A DNA stretch of 64,000 nt, from assembly GCF_008831285.2 (NCBI RefSeq), contig NC_045141.1:22412742-22476741 (forward strand), given 5' to 3'. A program made the translations under genes and the position numbers. The notes under the pieces were generated by a model that worked only from the letters and a program-made list of their open reading frames with translations, made no database searches and had not been told where the DNA came from. The DNA is from Nymphaea colorata (taxonomy: Eukaryota; Streptophyta; Magnoliopsida; Nymphaeales; Nymphaeaceae). Below are positions 34,825 to 47,700 of this stretch, piece after piece (the stretch's first letter is position 1; each line of letters opens with the position of its first letter).

Positions 34825-35619
34825 TCAAACTCGCTCTCCTTCCCTGCAGAAACCAAAGATCACGTTGGCCTGATCCTCCGGCAACTCGCCGCCGAACTTC
34901 TCCGTCATCGCCTTCAAGAACACACGCAGCGCCAGCAGACCGTCGGACGCCGCTCCGTAAGGAGGTCCAGTTTCTCTGCCCACCCCCATCGCCTTCGCCA
35001 CTCGATCGAGCTTCCCTCGGGCTTTAGAGAGCCCCGGCGTTGCGGCCACCACGTGCATGACGTCGTAGAACGTGGGGAAGTACATCTTTACCTTCGCAAA
35101 CAAGTCCTGGCGCTCCGGCGGCAGTTCAATGCCGGTGATCAGCTTGACGAGGCTGCCGAAGTCGAGGCCTCCCTTGAACACAACCCAGCAGTGGCGGCTT
35201 TTCCTGAGAGAGCCGGTGGCGAAGAGCCCGATGATAAAGTCGGCGGGGTTGATCCCCCTGTCATCGGTGACGTGCACCCTGAGGTTGAACTCCCACATGC
35301 ACGGCTGCCCGGTTTCTTGGCACTTCGGCAGGTTGCCGGAGCCGTCGAAGAGGACGATTCCTATCTGCCTGACAGGAAAGACGTCGAGCACCAGTTGGAG
35401 GCGACCGTGGTTGGAGTCGTGGACGGCGGTGCATGACTTGGCTGGGATCTTGTCGCGGTACCGGAAATGCTTGGTGGAGATGGAGATGAAAGGGTAGGAG
35501 GGAAGGTGAGATCGGATGATGCTGTTCTCTTTCTGGCGGTTCTCCCTCCACACGCTCTTGATCAGCACTCCAGTGTCGTCCATGGCGGAGACGGAAGAAG
35601 CAGCACCACCACACCCCAA
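34825..35619 (-). CDS. CAF1/POP2-like deadenylase homologue with degenerate active site
   Basis: A single uninterrupted frame of 264 residues, intronless and about the family's usual length, as plant CAF1 genes tend to be. Aligned by eye to CAF1/CNOT7, the N-terminus SVWRENRQKENSIIRSHLP matches the conserved 'xVWxxNxxxExxxIRxxxxxYP' block, followed by a 'GNLP..Q.CMWEFNLR' block, GGLDFGSL (153 region), FPTFYDVMHV and the final GxxSDGLLAL block. Active CAF1 uses five residues (D40, E42, D161, H225, D230 in CNOT7). Here the first block reads ISISTKHF, so the Asp and Glu are Ser48 and Lys50, Asp153 is kept, the His is Tyr221, and Asp226 is kept. Metal-dependent deadenylation is therefore unlikely. 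It may be a pseudoenzyme that keeps protein contacts, or an early-stage relic. A second in-frame Met at residue 13 could also be the start. Confidence 0.85.
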   Translation of the reverse strand: MGCGGAASSVSAMDDTGVLIKSVWRENRQKENSIIRSHLPSYPFISISTKHFRYRDKIPAKSCTAVHDSNHGRLQLVLDVFPVRQIGIVLFDGSGNLPKCQETGQPCMWEFNLRVHVTDDRGINPADFIIGLFATGSLRKSRHCWVVFKGGLDFGSLVKLITGIELPPERQDLFAKVKMYFPTFYDVMHVVAATPGLSKARGKLDRVAKAMGVGRETGPPYGAASDGLLALRVFLKAMTEKFGGELPEDQANVIFGFCREGERV

Positions 35620-37194
35620 GAACCAGAGAGAGGGAGAGAGGAACTAGGTTCTACGATTATGGCCGGCTTGTTCGCTGTTTCCGATCTCGGGTTATGGCGT
35701 CAGTTGATAATATTTAGATATAGATAAAAGAAACAGGTATTTTCCAGACCGTGTTCCTCCCATGCAAATACCGGCCACATAGCTAAGGTAATAGACTCTG
35801 ATTTTTTTTTTATGAATGGTTGAAAACAAGAAAAAAGAAAAGGAAAAAAAATCAATTAATAATAGATAACTTATGGTAGTTTTGGATGATACACTAAAAA
35901 AAAAAGTTTATGAAAACTAGTTTTTCAAAAATTAGTTTTTAAATCAATATCAGAAAACTGGTTTGTGTGTTCGGACAACAACAAGATCAAAACACATTTT
36001 TTTGTAAATAACCACTATGGCGCCCAAGTTATTGACTCTGTTTCGAAAAATAGGTTTTGTCGAAAATGAGTTTTGACGAAACCCATTTTTCATTATCTGG
36101 ACATGTCTGAAATGAAATGCTGTTTGGAAAGCAAAAACAAAAAATGGTTTTGGCTATCATCCAAATGCCCCATGTATGTTTTTTTCTTTAGATAAAATCA
36201 ATACACAAGATCATTCATGTCGGTTCCAACCCCACTGGATTGTCTCAGTATCTGATCAGAACCGAACTGTCTGCAGACGCAGTAAGGAGTTTGTGAGACT
36301 AATTGACAATTTCGTTCAAAAAGAAGTGAGTAAAGCATGGAATCTATTTACTGATCTATGGAACTTCTTAGGAATTAATGTAGGAGGCCTATCCTCTACC
36401 AGTTTATTTGCGGGGATCTATGGAACTTCTTACGTTTCAGTCCATGGATCATATATTCAATATTTAAATTGTAATGACATATCCATTACCAATTGATTAA
36501 TATAAACTTGTATGCAGATAAATAAGGGTGTCAAAGGGCCGACACTGATCCAATAGGCAACCTCGATGTGCAAGGAATTTTTATAGCAGCCAGGATTACG
36601 CCTCTTCTCCAGTCAATATCACAATTTCCGAATATAGAGATATTTCAAGATAAAGCTTGTTGCGGCTGTTTGCTACCGACTGCCTTAACGACCCTGTCCT
36701 AGTTAACGAGTGTTCATTCTTGCATGTGGTGTTCATAACTCTTAATGAATGGGCTGTGGCGCTCATAACTCTCAATGCATGGGAGAGTCCTCTTCATTTA
36801 GATTTCTCACAGCACTTCTTTTTCATTTCAACGATTACAACCCTCGAAGAATGTTTGAATCATCTTGGTTTTTTCGCAATCTTTCTGTAAGCTACTTCTC
36901 CACTCGTACAGCATGACGTCCTGTCATTTGAGTATAATTTCAACCGGGAAAAAAAAATAGCATAGCAACTTTAGGAGGATATTAAGTCGTTATATAAAGC
37001 AGTATCATTATATAACATGTAGGTTCTTCAGTTTCTATTTAATACAAGAGAGGTTCGAATTTCCTATGCATCACATCAATCACGCCAATGTTGTTTTAAG
37101 CAACAACATGGACTCCTTCAATCAGAATTATGAAATATCTATGCGCTGGGCAACAGAGAGAGACAGACATCACTAAGGCGTGTGAGAGTATGAA
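35620..37194. other. Spacer with a MITE-like element
   Basis: Upstream flank of the CAF1-like gene, a terminal-repeat element at 35875-36171, then AT-rich sequence. Plus-strand frames at 36176-36496 and 36657-36890 show no known motif. The last bases are the 3' flank of the TOM1-LIKE gene. Confidence 0.4.
35875..36171. mobile_element. MITE-like element with TTTGGATGATA terminal repeats, about 300 bases
   Basis: The left end reads GGTAGTTTTGGATGATAC and the right end, reversed, GGGGCATTTGGATGATAGCC, sharing TTTGGATGATA. The interior is AT-rich with short inverted pieces (gaaaactagttttt). I could not settle a target duplication, so the superfamily is open. Confidence 0.45.
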
Positions 37195-40100
37195 TCAGAA
37201 CGTAATAAGATCATCTTTCTGTTCCTGCTTTTTCTGGCCATGACTCGAGGTTCCACCCTTACCAAATATCATCTCATCCAGGTCGTGCATTAGGTCATTG
37301 TCTTCACTCCTGCGTTCATGTGAACCAGCAGGTTTCCTGATCAGGGATTCCTCCTTTCCAGCTAGAACAGAATCTACAGGTTCAACAGATATGGGTATTG
37401 TGGCAGGCTCTGGGATGGCTGGAGGAGCAGAGGGCTTCTTCAGCTCTTCAAACTTGGATAAGACCTTTTGGATTTCATCATTCACATTCAAGGCCTCAAA
37501 GAGCAAGGCCTCATTGTCCCCAGCTGTCTCCACAATTCTTTGAACAGTGGTTTGAGATCTGCAGCATTGCTCCACCAGCGTAGTTGTCAAGTCATCCTGC
37601 ACCAGCGATTATATGAAAGACACAAAATTAGGCTAAAAAATAGCCATAACAAGAAGTAGTATCCTCTTAAAGTTTTCAAATTAAGACCAACCCAACAAGC
37701 AATCTTGAGGTCAGTCTAATTGCATGAGAACGATCCCTACGTCAAACATACTGGTCCACAAAGGCACAACCCTTTTCTAGTAAACCAGATCATATCAAAC
37801 TAAATAGCCGATTCATCAGAATCAAATTATTTGTAAAAGGTGCATAATCATCTCTCTCTCTCTCTCCCCCCTCCTCCCCAACGCACCTTTTATATATATA
37901 TATGGTCAGCAATATTACATTCAGCGTGTAGGATAATGCTGTCACTTAGGGTCTTAACCTTGGTGCACTGCAAACCAACATGAAGTCCTTGTTGCAAGGT
38001 ATGCATGTCCCTATGTATTTCCTACATGATGCCTTAGCATCAGTGCTTAGTACAACTTCAAATCCAACTGATAGAGCGGAACCCTTCCCTATCACCAGCA
38101 TCTTTGCAATTATGACCATATAGCTTCAAAACACACCATGCAAAACTTTGAAAACTTTAGCAACAACAGTATACTTGTCCTAAAGAAAAAAAAAGAGAAA
38201 AACTTATCCTCAAACTGAAAAAATGAAAGGACAACAGAAATAGAATTCAATAAGGAACAGTAATATTCGATTGATATCTAATTCTTCAAAATTTTTCTCC
38301 CATTCTTGAACTTTTGAGTTCTATAAAGTTCTCGATTTGGTTCTCTTTGATTTTTCTTAGTTGATATAGAGAAGTACTTCCTCTATTTCAAATATTAATG
38401 ATGCTCCTCCCAGGAAGGATCCTGCTCTTTTAGCTTTTAAATTTTCTATAGTATATTTCTGAACTTAACTCTGAGCCATATGTGTGCATTTCTCCCATTG
38501 TTTCTTGTATCATTTGTTGTCAAATGTCTTCCTTGTGTCCTTTCTGCTAAATTTAACCTTTTTCAGCACTTTCTACCTTTTCTGTCATGCTTGCATTGAT
38601 GGAACTTTTATAAAAACTCCTAAGAAGAATTCAAGGCCGAACCGTAAGTTTCCAAGATGACACCAAAAGCCAGTAGGCTACCCTGTGGTTGAAAAGCCGA
38701 TCAGGACATTTAAAGTCCTTCAGGTGATACCATATCAAATTTGGAAACAAAGTACTGTCATCCATGAGATTGCCATGTACAGTAACCAAATATGTGAAAA
38801 GTTACTGTTCACCTGGAGAGAAGTTAGAAACACCCAAATGCCAATAAAGAAGGTCCAGACATTCAATTTTTAACACCACTGCCACCAGAACTTTAAAAAA
38901 AAACCATAAAGATGACAAACTAAAAGCTGCTTATGTTTAAAAACCCCTCAAACAATAAATTCAATTTGGAGCTGGAGCTTTCACATGTTAAAGAATGAAA
39001 TATGGCAGTCTGAAATCAGATGTAGTAGCCATTATCACTTCAATGACTGATTTGACCAAAAGAAAATCAAAAGAAGCAGTAGATCCTCAGCGGAAGTACT
39101 TTTACAGGCACACATGGCAGAACTTGCAAAATTGACAAAGCACAGAAAAGTTAATTTGTGATGGTATGCAAGGCCTACAAAAAATAACAATACAAATCAA
39201 AGATACAAAAACAAAAGATAAATAAAAAAATTTCAAACAGCCGATCAGCTTCCACAGGGACCAATCCAGGACTTGTTTAGCTACATAATTTTACTTTTAA
39301 AATATGCTACAGAAGCTACAACTTTCATGTCCTACTACTTATCATTGTATGACATAAAGAGAGTCATCAATGGATTGTTCAAGCAACTTTATATTTGAAA
39401 TTGTCAATTAAGTGCATAAAACAAAATGCATCACATATCAGCTACTGGAGAAATATGTAGGTGTGTGGGCAAAATTATGAGTGTACACCAGATATTTATT
39501 AACTGATGCAGCATTACTTAATAAACTTAATGGGATGAACTCCAACTCAATGACCGCAAGTAATGTAATACCCCAAGTGTGGGGAACATACCCAAAGCTT
39601 CTACCTTAACTTTTCAAGAAGACCAGAGGCTTGAAGCTCCACCTAATGAAGGGAATGCAAGGAGAAACTCATTTCTCATCTGTTGAAGCTTGTTTCATCT
39701 AAAATAGAAATTTGACTTTAACTTATTTTTGCTTCATAGTAGATTATTTCAATTTTTACATTGTTTTATGAATCCTTATTTTCTCTCAATACACGCTGTT
39801 TTTCTACAAGCACATATGATACTCATATTATAATCATACACTTGATCTCTTGTCAACTTTATCTTTCATTTTATTCATTTTTCATGCTTTTATTTATTTA
39901 ATTTTTTTGTGCTACATTTTCACTTATATTATTTTTTCTTATATAACTGTTCCCACTTACCATACTGCCTTCCATAACCATTTTATATACTAGAAATTAT
40001 GGTGTGGCATAGGGCTTACGAATAATACTTAATTGAAGACTTTGAGAAATATTTTAAGGCGTGTACCCATCCTCCGTACAACCTAGTGTCATGGTTCAGA

Positions 40101-41591
40101 GGCCTTTAAGGCGTGAAATGGGCCTCCGGCAAGGACTGGGATCTATGATACCAACCACCTGAGTCAGTTTAGGCTGGGTCATTATACATATAATATACCA
40201 AACTAGAAGAGGCAAGAACCTTAAAACACAACACCATAAATAAATTATCCATAAATAGAATCTATATGAGGCCCACTCTTTAATTTTTACATTTCATGTT
40301 AAGCTTAAAAAAGTAAAAAGCCGTGGGACTTCAAATTCTTCCATTATTTAATGCAAAATCAAGTAAAATATGTAATAGCTCCCTGCCACTTCCTACCTTT
40401 GCTTGCTAGAATCGATACACTTGGCCAACTAGATTCTCTGGTGCTATGTACCTCAGCTGCTTATGTTCAATTTAAGATGACTTTGTAAACATTTTAAGAA
40501 TGACAAACAAATAGAGAAAAAAAAAAAACTCCAGCAATATCATAAACCAAAAAATAGCATATATTAGGTCTAAGGACAGATCACAATCACCTTTAGCACA
40601 TCCTGCTGAGGAGATGAAGATAAAACAGTAGAAAGAAGCTCAATGCTGTTACGTGCAATATCAAATGTTTCCTTTGTTTGTTCAGGAGACAAAATCTGAA
40701 TAGGATGATCTTCATAAAACTGCTGTGGTGGATAGTTTGGGTTTGCACTTTCATCTTGAATAGAAACTGAACGTGGTGGGGTAAAGATTGGTGCCAGACT
40801 CTCATTGTCTCGTCCTGGGAAACGAATGCCCCTGGATTTTAAACTCTGAAACGAACACGAAGATTACGGAAAACAAGAGGATCAACCCCTATTCTGTGAT
40901 AAGGGAAAACAAAGCCAACAAAGTAAGCAACAAAATTTTCTGCAGTTTCAGGAAAGAGAAGCACAGTCTGTACATTAATTTCATAGCAACATTTGAAATG
41001 TACAAAGTCACAGACTGCAAAGACAATAATGAAAACAGTAAATGAACTACTCTTAGTTTGTTGATTATTCACCTTGTAGGTCTCTTCGAATACAGGCAAG
41101 TAACGCAGTTGCTCAGTAGATTCACCCCACTGTTCGATCAAAGTCAAAGCTTTGTTTCGATTATTCACAATAGTCTGGGGATCATCAATCATCTTAACCA
41201 TCTCATCAAGAATTCTCTCAGATGCCACCTCAGAGAATGCCTTCTCGCAGTTCTTAACGCAGGTCTCCAGCAACACGAGAGCCAAATACTGGACCCTGGG
41301 ATTCTTCAACATGATCCTCTTCTTGATAGCTCGGATAACTTCCTGGCTATTAATCTTCTCGTTGTTCACCATATCGCAGATTTCCAGATTAGATGCCCAA
41401 TCGGGCCCGTCCATGGTCTCCATTGTCGCCTCCTCAACAATTTTATCTACTTCGTTCTGCCCCTGTAGGAGCTCCTTCACCTTGAAGCTCATGGAGCTCA
41501 TTCCTTCCGTCACTTTCCTCCCAACCTCAGCACCACTGATCTTCAATTTCTCACCCAAGGCACTCACTTTATCCATCAGGTTATCTCCCAT
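37195..41591 (-). CDS. TOM1-LIKE (TOL) ubiquitin-binding sorting protein, VHS and GAT domains
   Basis: Three coding exons on the minus strand: 41073-41591, 40591-40845 and 37195-37596, giving 391 residues with consistent phases. After MGDNLMDKVSALGEKLK comes the VHS domain (about 45-173), with EICDMVN, YLALVLLETCVKNCEKAF and RNKALTLIEQWGE. The GAT domain (about 205-295) spans FDIARNSIELLSTVLSS and DDLTTTLVEQCCRSQT to LFEALNVNDEIQKVLSKFEE. The tail ends DDLITF. TOL proteins bind ubiquitinated membrane cargo, such as PIN auxin transporters, and feed it to the ESCRT pathway. Length and tail best fit Arabidopsis TOL1/TOL2. The last intron is about 3 kb. Confidence 0.94.
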
Positions 41592-42300
41592 CTTTCCAAA
41601 ATCTCAGTTCTCGCACTAAATTGGGAAGCAAGAAAAGGAAAACAAACTTTCACCTGCAAAGCCCCAACAGGATTTACTAAATCCATTAAGCTGTCACAGA
41701 GTTTTCAAAAACACATTTAATCCAAATACGTCCACAAATGCAAACAGAAAAAATGCAACATGTCTAGGACCCCAGAACCTGCAATGAGCGCACAGAGAGA
41801 CACCAATGTCTCCCATAAATCTGCTTAAAGGAACAACCTCCGAGAAAATATTTAAATAAATAAATAATCACACATATAAATTTCCAACAGAAAGAACAAG
41901 TAATCAAGTGAAAACAGAAGGAGCACAGATCACCAGAACTCCAACAGCCAAGAACCCAAACCCTTTTTGCAAAACCCCACAACCCAAAATACTTCGAACC
42001 CCATCGTTAGTACGCCAAGTAAACGACTTCCCACGTAATAATTCTCCTAGCAGCCTCAAAATCAAGAATCAAAATGATGTCTCACAACTTGAGGAACAAT
42101 ACCAATAGTCAGCAAAAAATCAAAAATTGCCCAATTTGTCAAAACAATCAGGAAAACCGAACAACTGAATCCTCTGAAACCCAAGTAAAAAAACGAGACA
42201 CGTACCTCGATTTTCAATATGAATGTGATGAGGAATATCTGAGGAGCATGAAACAAAAGCAAATATGAAAGACGGAATAAGCGTTGGAAGATTCTTGGCA
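41592..42300 (-). promoter_or_regulatory. Candidate 5' leader and leader intron of the TOL gene
   Basis: On the minus strand, AAATCGAG/GTACGT at 42206/42205 is a good donor, and GGCTTTGCAG/GTGAAAG at 41654/41653 is a good acceptor about 60 bases before the start codon. This suggests an intron at 41654-42205 within the 5' UTR. No coding frame is disturbed. Confidence 0.4.
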
Positions 42301-43508
42301 GTGGTAGTCCTGACGTTAGCTTTGTAGGACTTTTCTTTCATAACTTTCGCTGTTTTAATCGCGAAAGATCACAGCCGTCCGATCGTGCCCATAACGATCT
42401 TCCACCGTCCAAACCTTCCTCTCATCAACCGACGGGTTGTTAGAGGGTCGTCTCCTGAAGTCAACGTCGACAAGTTGCTTGGTAAACGGGTTTTTGTCTC
42501 TCCCGTAAGGTCCAAATGGATCGATTTAAGTTTCGTATCCGATCCACTGATGATCCAAAACTGGATGTGCTCAACTTGGTTCCCGAAATATTTTTCTTAT
42601 TTGCTTCTCAAGTATGCCAGCCATTTTGAAGTTCTTTATTATAATGATACAGTTTCTCAAGAAACTTGAAAGTTATTAAATTGAAAATCATATAGAATAT
42701 TACGCAAGTTGTGAAAGAACAAATTCGTCCCATTGTGCTCGACTTTGTCCTGATTTTCCAGTTTATTCGAAGAAAAAACTGCTCGCTAATCAAAACATAA
42801 GGTTAACTTTTCAATTAAAGGTCCTTTTCATGTGTTTTCTAAGCCATACTGTTCACTAATCAATTTCAGCTACCCGTCTTGAATCATAACTGGTCAAGAA
42901 AACGATGTTCAAATCCAATCCATATGATGGTTATTGTTTGCTTAAAATTTTTTTTACTACAGTTTACTGATAAAATGCACAAGTCCAGTAGTTCAAAGTA
43001 GAATTCAAGACAAAGTAAGTCGTATATTGGGTCGTTGGTGTCTGGTTTAACCAGAAAACAGGTCAGAATTTTTTATTTTCCGTATTCAAAGCCAACATGA
43101 TTAAATTGAAGATTGGTCTCCAGTATCAGGCTTCAAGTGATCAAATAGTTGCATATTCAGACCAAGTTATCTTTGTACTTTTCATTGTTGACTAAATTAT
43201 ATAGTGTTATTCTCATTCAAGAGAATAATCAAGTATGCTAAACATATATGTTTGATTGGGTGAGTAAGATGAGTATTTCTGCCTATCAAGAAAAACGAAG
43301 CCTTATCTTTTCATATATTCTTTCAAGATGCTAAGCTTGTTTTTGGTGCCTTGTGGTGATGCGCCTGTTAATTCATGACCTTTCAATTTTTAGGTGGAAA
43401 AGATAGGCGTGAGAATGGAAAACAAGAAAAAAGAAAAAAATGGAAAGAGTAAGTGACAGAGTGAGAGAAAAGAGATATTAAATTTCAGTTTCAAAATAAA
43501 ATTAGTTG

Positions 43509-43564
<56 letters not shown>

Positions 43565-44012
43565 TCCATGCTACTATGTACTACCTTTACCAACCAAAAA
43601 GAAAAAGAAGGAAAGAAATTGAATGTGACATGTGAAGCCGCTCTTTCTCCTTTTCCATGTATGAAGTTCATATCACCACATGCGAGGACGAGAAAAATCA
43701 CAGCATGCGAAGCAATCGTACTCCAAGATGTAAAAGAGGCTAATCTTCTAGGCGTCGTCAATTCGGTTCAAACATCACCAGCATAAGCTCGATATTTACA
43801 ACTAGGAAAGGAAAAAAAGAGAGAAAAGCTAACGTCTGTAAGCACTTCACGCTTAGCTGCTCACTGATTCATGCCAGCATCATGGCCTTAGTTGGTAGGA
43901 CACCTAAAATGCATGCTAAGTGTCTCGTTCATCCAACACCACTCAGCGCCTGTGTGGTTCTGGACAATATTAAGCAGGTTTTAAGAGTTTTGAAAGCGTT
44001 TTAACTTCATCC
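42301..44012. other. Spacer between TOL and FLA genes
   Basis: Contains an AT microsatellite followed by GA repeats at 43509-43564. Frames are short and show no family resemblance. The right end is the presumed promoter of the FLA gene; I see no clear TATA box. Confidence 0.4.
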
Positions 44013-44717
44013 ATGGCTCCGAACCTCAGCCTGCTTCTGCTAATGGGCATCATAGTGGGTGTGTTTGCTGATGATGAACCACCACAAAGAGTTGATATCT
44101 CTGTGGCAATCACAGAAATGCAGGAAGCAAATTACTACACTTTTGTGACTCTGATTCAGATGCTGCAGGACAGTATTCCAGAAAATGCTACATTTCTGAT
44201 GCCAAGTGACCGGATTCTGGCCAGGGTCCAGGTAAATGAGAATGCCATTTCTGAGTTTGTCAGGAGCCATATGATTCCATCTCCTCTTGTGTATGAACAG
44301 CTCAAACGTTTCCCATCGGGATCCTTGATCCCCACGTACTATCCAAGTCACATGCTCAGGATATCTACTCACAACAGAAGAATTTTGCTCAATAATGTCC
44401 AAATTGTCCGGCCGAACGTTTGCACTGCAGGCTCCTCCATCAGATGTCATGGAATCAATGGAGTGTTGGTGCATACAAGTGAAAGTGACAGACCCGCCAC
44501 ACCGAACCCACCTAGCACGGCTCCTTCTCCACCATCTCAGACTGCAACTCCAAACATATCACCAGTTCCACCAATGACTCCACCATCTGCAGAAGAAGAT
44601 GGAGCCCCATCACCCACCATGGAGCCCCAATCGGTGGCCTCGAATCTGATGGTTGGACGAGAACATTTTGTCTCATTTATATCATGTGCGGCGGTTTTCC
44701 TCAGTGTGGTCTTTTAA
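44013..44717 (+). CDS. Fasciclin-like arabinogalactan protein with one FAS1 domain
   Basis: A single-exon frame of 234 residues. Residues 1-19 (MAPNLSLLLLMGIIVGVFA) form a signal peptide. A FAS1 fold follows (about 28-155), with ENATFLMPSDRILARV in the position of the H1 motif (usually TxFAPxDxAF), and ILLNNVQIVRP and IHGVL-type GINGVLVH near the end. A Pro/Ser/Thr-rich stretch (about 160-205: PPSTAPSPPSQ, PPMTPPS) is the expected site of arabinogalactan glycosylation. The last 16 residues are hydrophobic, suggesting a GPI-anchor signal. FLAs act at the cell surface in wall assembly. The H1 motif is diverged, as in single-domain FLA19-21-type proteins. No intron is needed. Confidence 0.85.
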   Translation: MAPNLSLLLLMGIIVGVFADDEPPQRVDISVAITEMQEANYYTFVTLIQMLQDSIPENATFLMPSDRILARVQVNENAISEFVRSHMIPSPLVYEQLKRFPSGSLIPTYYPSHMLRISTHNRRILLNNVQIVRPNVCTAGSSIRCHGINGVLVHTSESDRPATPNPPSTAPSPPSQTATPNISPVPPMTPPSAEEDGAPSPTMEPQSVASNLMVGREHFVSFISCAAVFLSVVF

Positions 44718-47700
44718 AGTATCAGGCGTTGTAAGTTCCACTTAGTCACAATGTTTTTGTTAAGTGATTGTCTGCTAATCTTGAGAATTTTGGAGAATGC
44801 TGCACAGGTTTGGAGAATATTTGACATGTACCTCAGGTTAGTTTTGCTCAAGATGAAGCATTCTGCAACTGACAAGCTGAATTTCCCACAACCAGTTGTT
44901 AAATGTGTGGAAATCACATACAAACATCTCTTATCCTGTCACATGCATGCATCTATTTATATGCATGAGAGAGAGAGAATTCAGGTTATTAACACAATTA
45001 CCTTGGTTATATTTCATCTCTTCCACAAGTTTTTCTTTTTATCATCTTGTTTTCTAAAGAAGCCTTGAAATACACGGTGCTTTCATGTACCAAGTTGATC
45101 AAGATGCTCGATCAGCTTCTGCTCTATAACTGCTGAAAAAGAAATGGCGCAAGAGGGCGACAGGAAACCCAAACAACTAATGGAAGCTAGTCCAAGATGG
45201 AGATAAGTATGCAATAAAATGATGTATGAAATAGCAAAAGATAAGTACGCAACAAAATGATGTATGAACCAGCAATAAATGAAGTTGCTGAATGGTAGGG
45301 TCCAATATGGATGCATTGCATGCTGCAGGATGCAATTTTACTGGAAAAGTTATATTACTCGAAAAGATAGAATGAATAGCAGATACTGACAGAATCACTA
45401 AATTTACATGAAAAACTCATGGAGTAGACAACAGTCTCAACTTTGGCTGCATTATCCAGTGTCATTCCATGCTTCAAGGCACCATTGGCTCAAAACATGA
45501 TTAGTCAATCTAAAGTACCCACACCAACTTTTAATTTTATATCTAAGTTGCCGTCACACCATCCCAGAAATCACGGACGCACATTAGGCGGCAATTATGA
45601 ACATCATCTCAAAGCACCATGTACGTAAATTTCAGGACACCGAACAACCCCTTAAAGAAAAAGGTGCTGAGCTAACACATTACCTGTGCTCCCAACACCC
45701 AGAAATGAGCTTGAGGACTCATGCCACATATGAATGGAAGAAACCAAGTGGAGGAATAGAAGAAGTACCAGATCCATAATAAGCCTACCAGTAAAATTGC
45801 AAAACATCAGGACCATTTTTGAGGTGATAGAGGCATGCATTTGACAAGATTTTAGCATATTAAACAAAAAAGATTTGAAGGACCTCTAACGTATATTACG
45901 TAACTACTACTCACACTATACATGCTTGGCTGCAATATTTCTATTGGGCTTGACATGAAGTTTATCTAATAGAGATAGAGAGTCGGTAGTAATCTACATG
46001 GTGCTCATAAAAGGAAGATGCCAAATCATCTAACAGCAATAAAAAGAAAAGGAAAGTGAAGAGCATTAATGATCGTCATCACTTTTCTAAAAGTTAGCTC
46101 CTCCTAGATGTCCCAGCTCAGCAGGCCCATCTTGCCTCAGATCTACAAGCTTCTCCAGCAATGGCATCTTCCTGCTGCCGTTCAGGTATAGCAGAAAAAA
46201 GGTGGTTTACATGTTTCTTGATGCCTGCAATGAGATGCAGATGGTGGTGATCGTCCAAGAGGATGTTTCTTCACATCTGGTGAAGACCCTGCTCAATTTC
46301 AATTACTCTTGTATTGTATCGTCGACTGCAAATCAGGGACTCCCCAAAACGATGTCCTAACTATGAGAAAGGATGAACTAGCAGATTAAAAATTTAGCAG
46401 CATTTTCAAACTACCGAAGGTATCCACTTATATTGAAATTTGTCTGCAAGTCTAAGTAGTAGCGTCCATCTAGTTGTAGAGAGAAAAATTAACACGTCGC
46501 TAATCGATTCAAATTGCACCTGAAGATCAAGAAATTGAAGAAGCAAAAAGTAGTTGAGAATCCCGTTGCATGGCCTGCCAAAGCATGATGCTTGATGCAA
46601 GGGATGAGAGAAAGAAGAAAGGTGGTTCGATCCTCTTCGATCGACATCCCGGCAGCAACTCGACTCATCGATGCGTCTATATATAACCTGTAAGAGTTAC
46701 CATGTACACTTGTGACATGCATTCTCTTTCAGTCAATATCTTTACAGATGGTAATCCTCATTCAGATCGACCGATCCTTTCAGCTGGGGAGATAATCCTC
46801 TTCCTCCTCCTACCTTTTTGCAAACTTTTACAGGTAGTACAAATGAATAGAAATTAAAGTCGTTAATTCTCAGTACTTGTTCTACTTTCATCAGTGTATC
46901 TTTCTTTAATGAAGGCAAGTTGAGGCAAGCACATGCATGTGCTTACCCCTAAGGCTCCAACCACATGGCTTTCAATATATAAAAACCAAACACCGCCTAT
47001 ACCAACATTTTGGTCTGATCAGAGAAAAGGCAAATTAGCTAAAATAAAATGATCTTTCTGCATACGAAACGCCTCTCTCACCAACCGCACAATGACAATG
47101 AATTGATATTCGAAGTTCCAGTTTTCACAGAACAACCTTTTAGATTAGAACAAGTGTGACAAGAATAGTACTATAAGCAAATATTTCCAATAATAGCGCT
47201 AAGAACCGAGGTTGTCGCTTTCACCAGTTCAAAGAATTTTTATCCCAAAGTGAAGTGATGCTGGCCCGCGCGCAGATTGAAGAATCAAATACTTTTTGCT
47301 TCATTAAATTACTTAAAATAATTACTGATTTAGTTTTAAAATAAAAAATAAATAAAATTTGTCTTGGTGCATACTAATATTGGCAAGAGCCGAACCCACC
47401 ACCCACCCGCAAGGTTGCTTGCACCAACTCAGTCTTACTTGTCCTGAATGATGAATCTTTCACAGGTTAATCAAATCCATGATTGGGATTTGAGATCCTG
47501 AGGATTTGAATTTAAATCAAACCCTCTCTTCCCTGATCTTAAATCCAATCTTTCTCCAATGCAAATGCAAAGAAGTAAAATGAAGATTTTAAGTGCGGAT
47601 TTTAAATTTGACCTAAGATCATTAGTTTTTGATGAGCCATGAATTTTACCATGTTTCTTTTTTCGCATCAGCAAAAGCATGCCACATCAAATTCATGGAT

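Noticed and set aside
35053-35497. Plus-strand frames of 127 and 141 residues
   Set aside because: Antisense shadows of the CAF1-like gene.
47380-47470. Minus-strand gagttggtgcaagcaacc with gggttcggctc
   Set aside because: It recalls a SINE promoter, but the A box fails the consensus and no repeats at the ends are seen.
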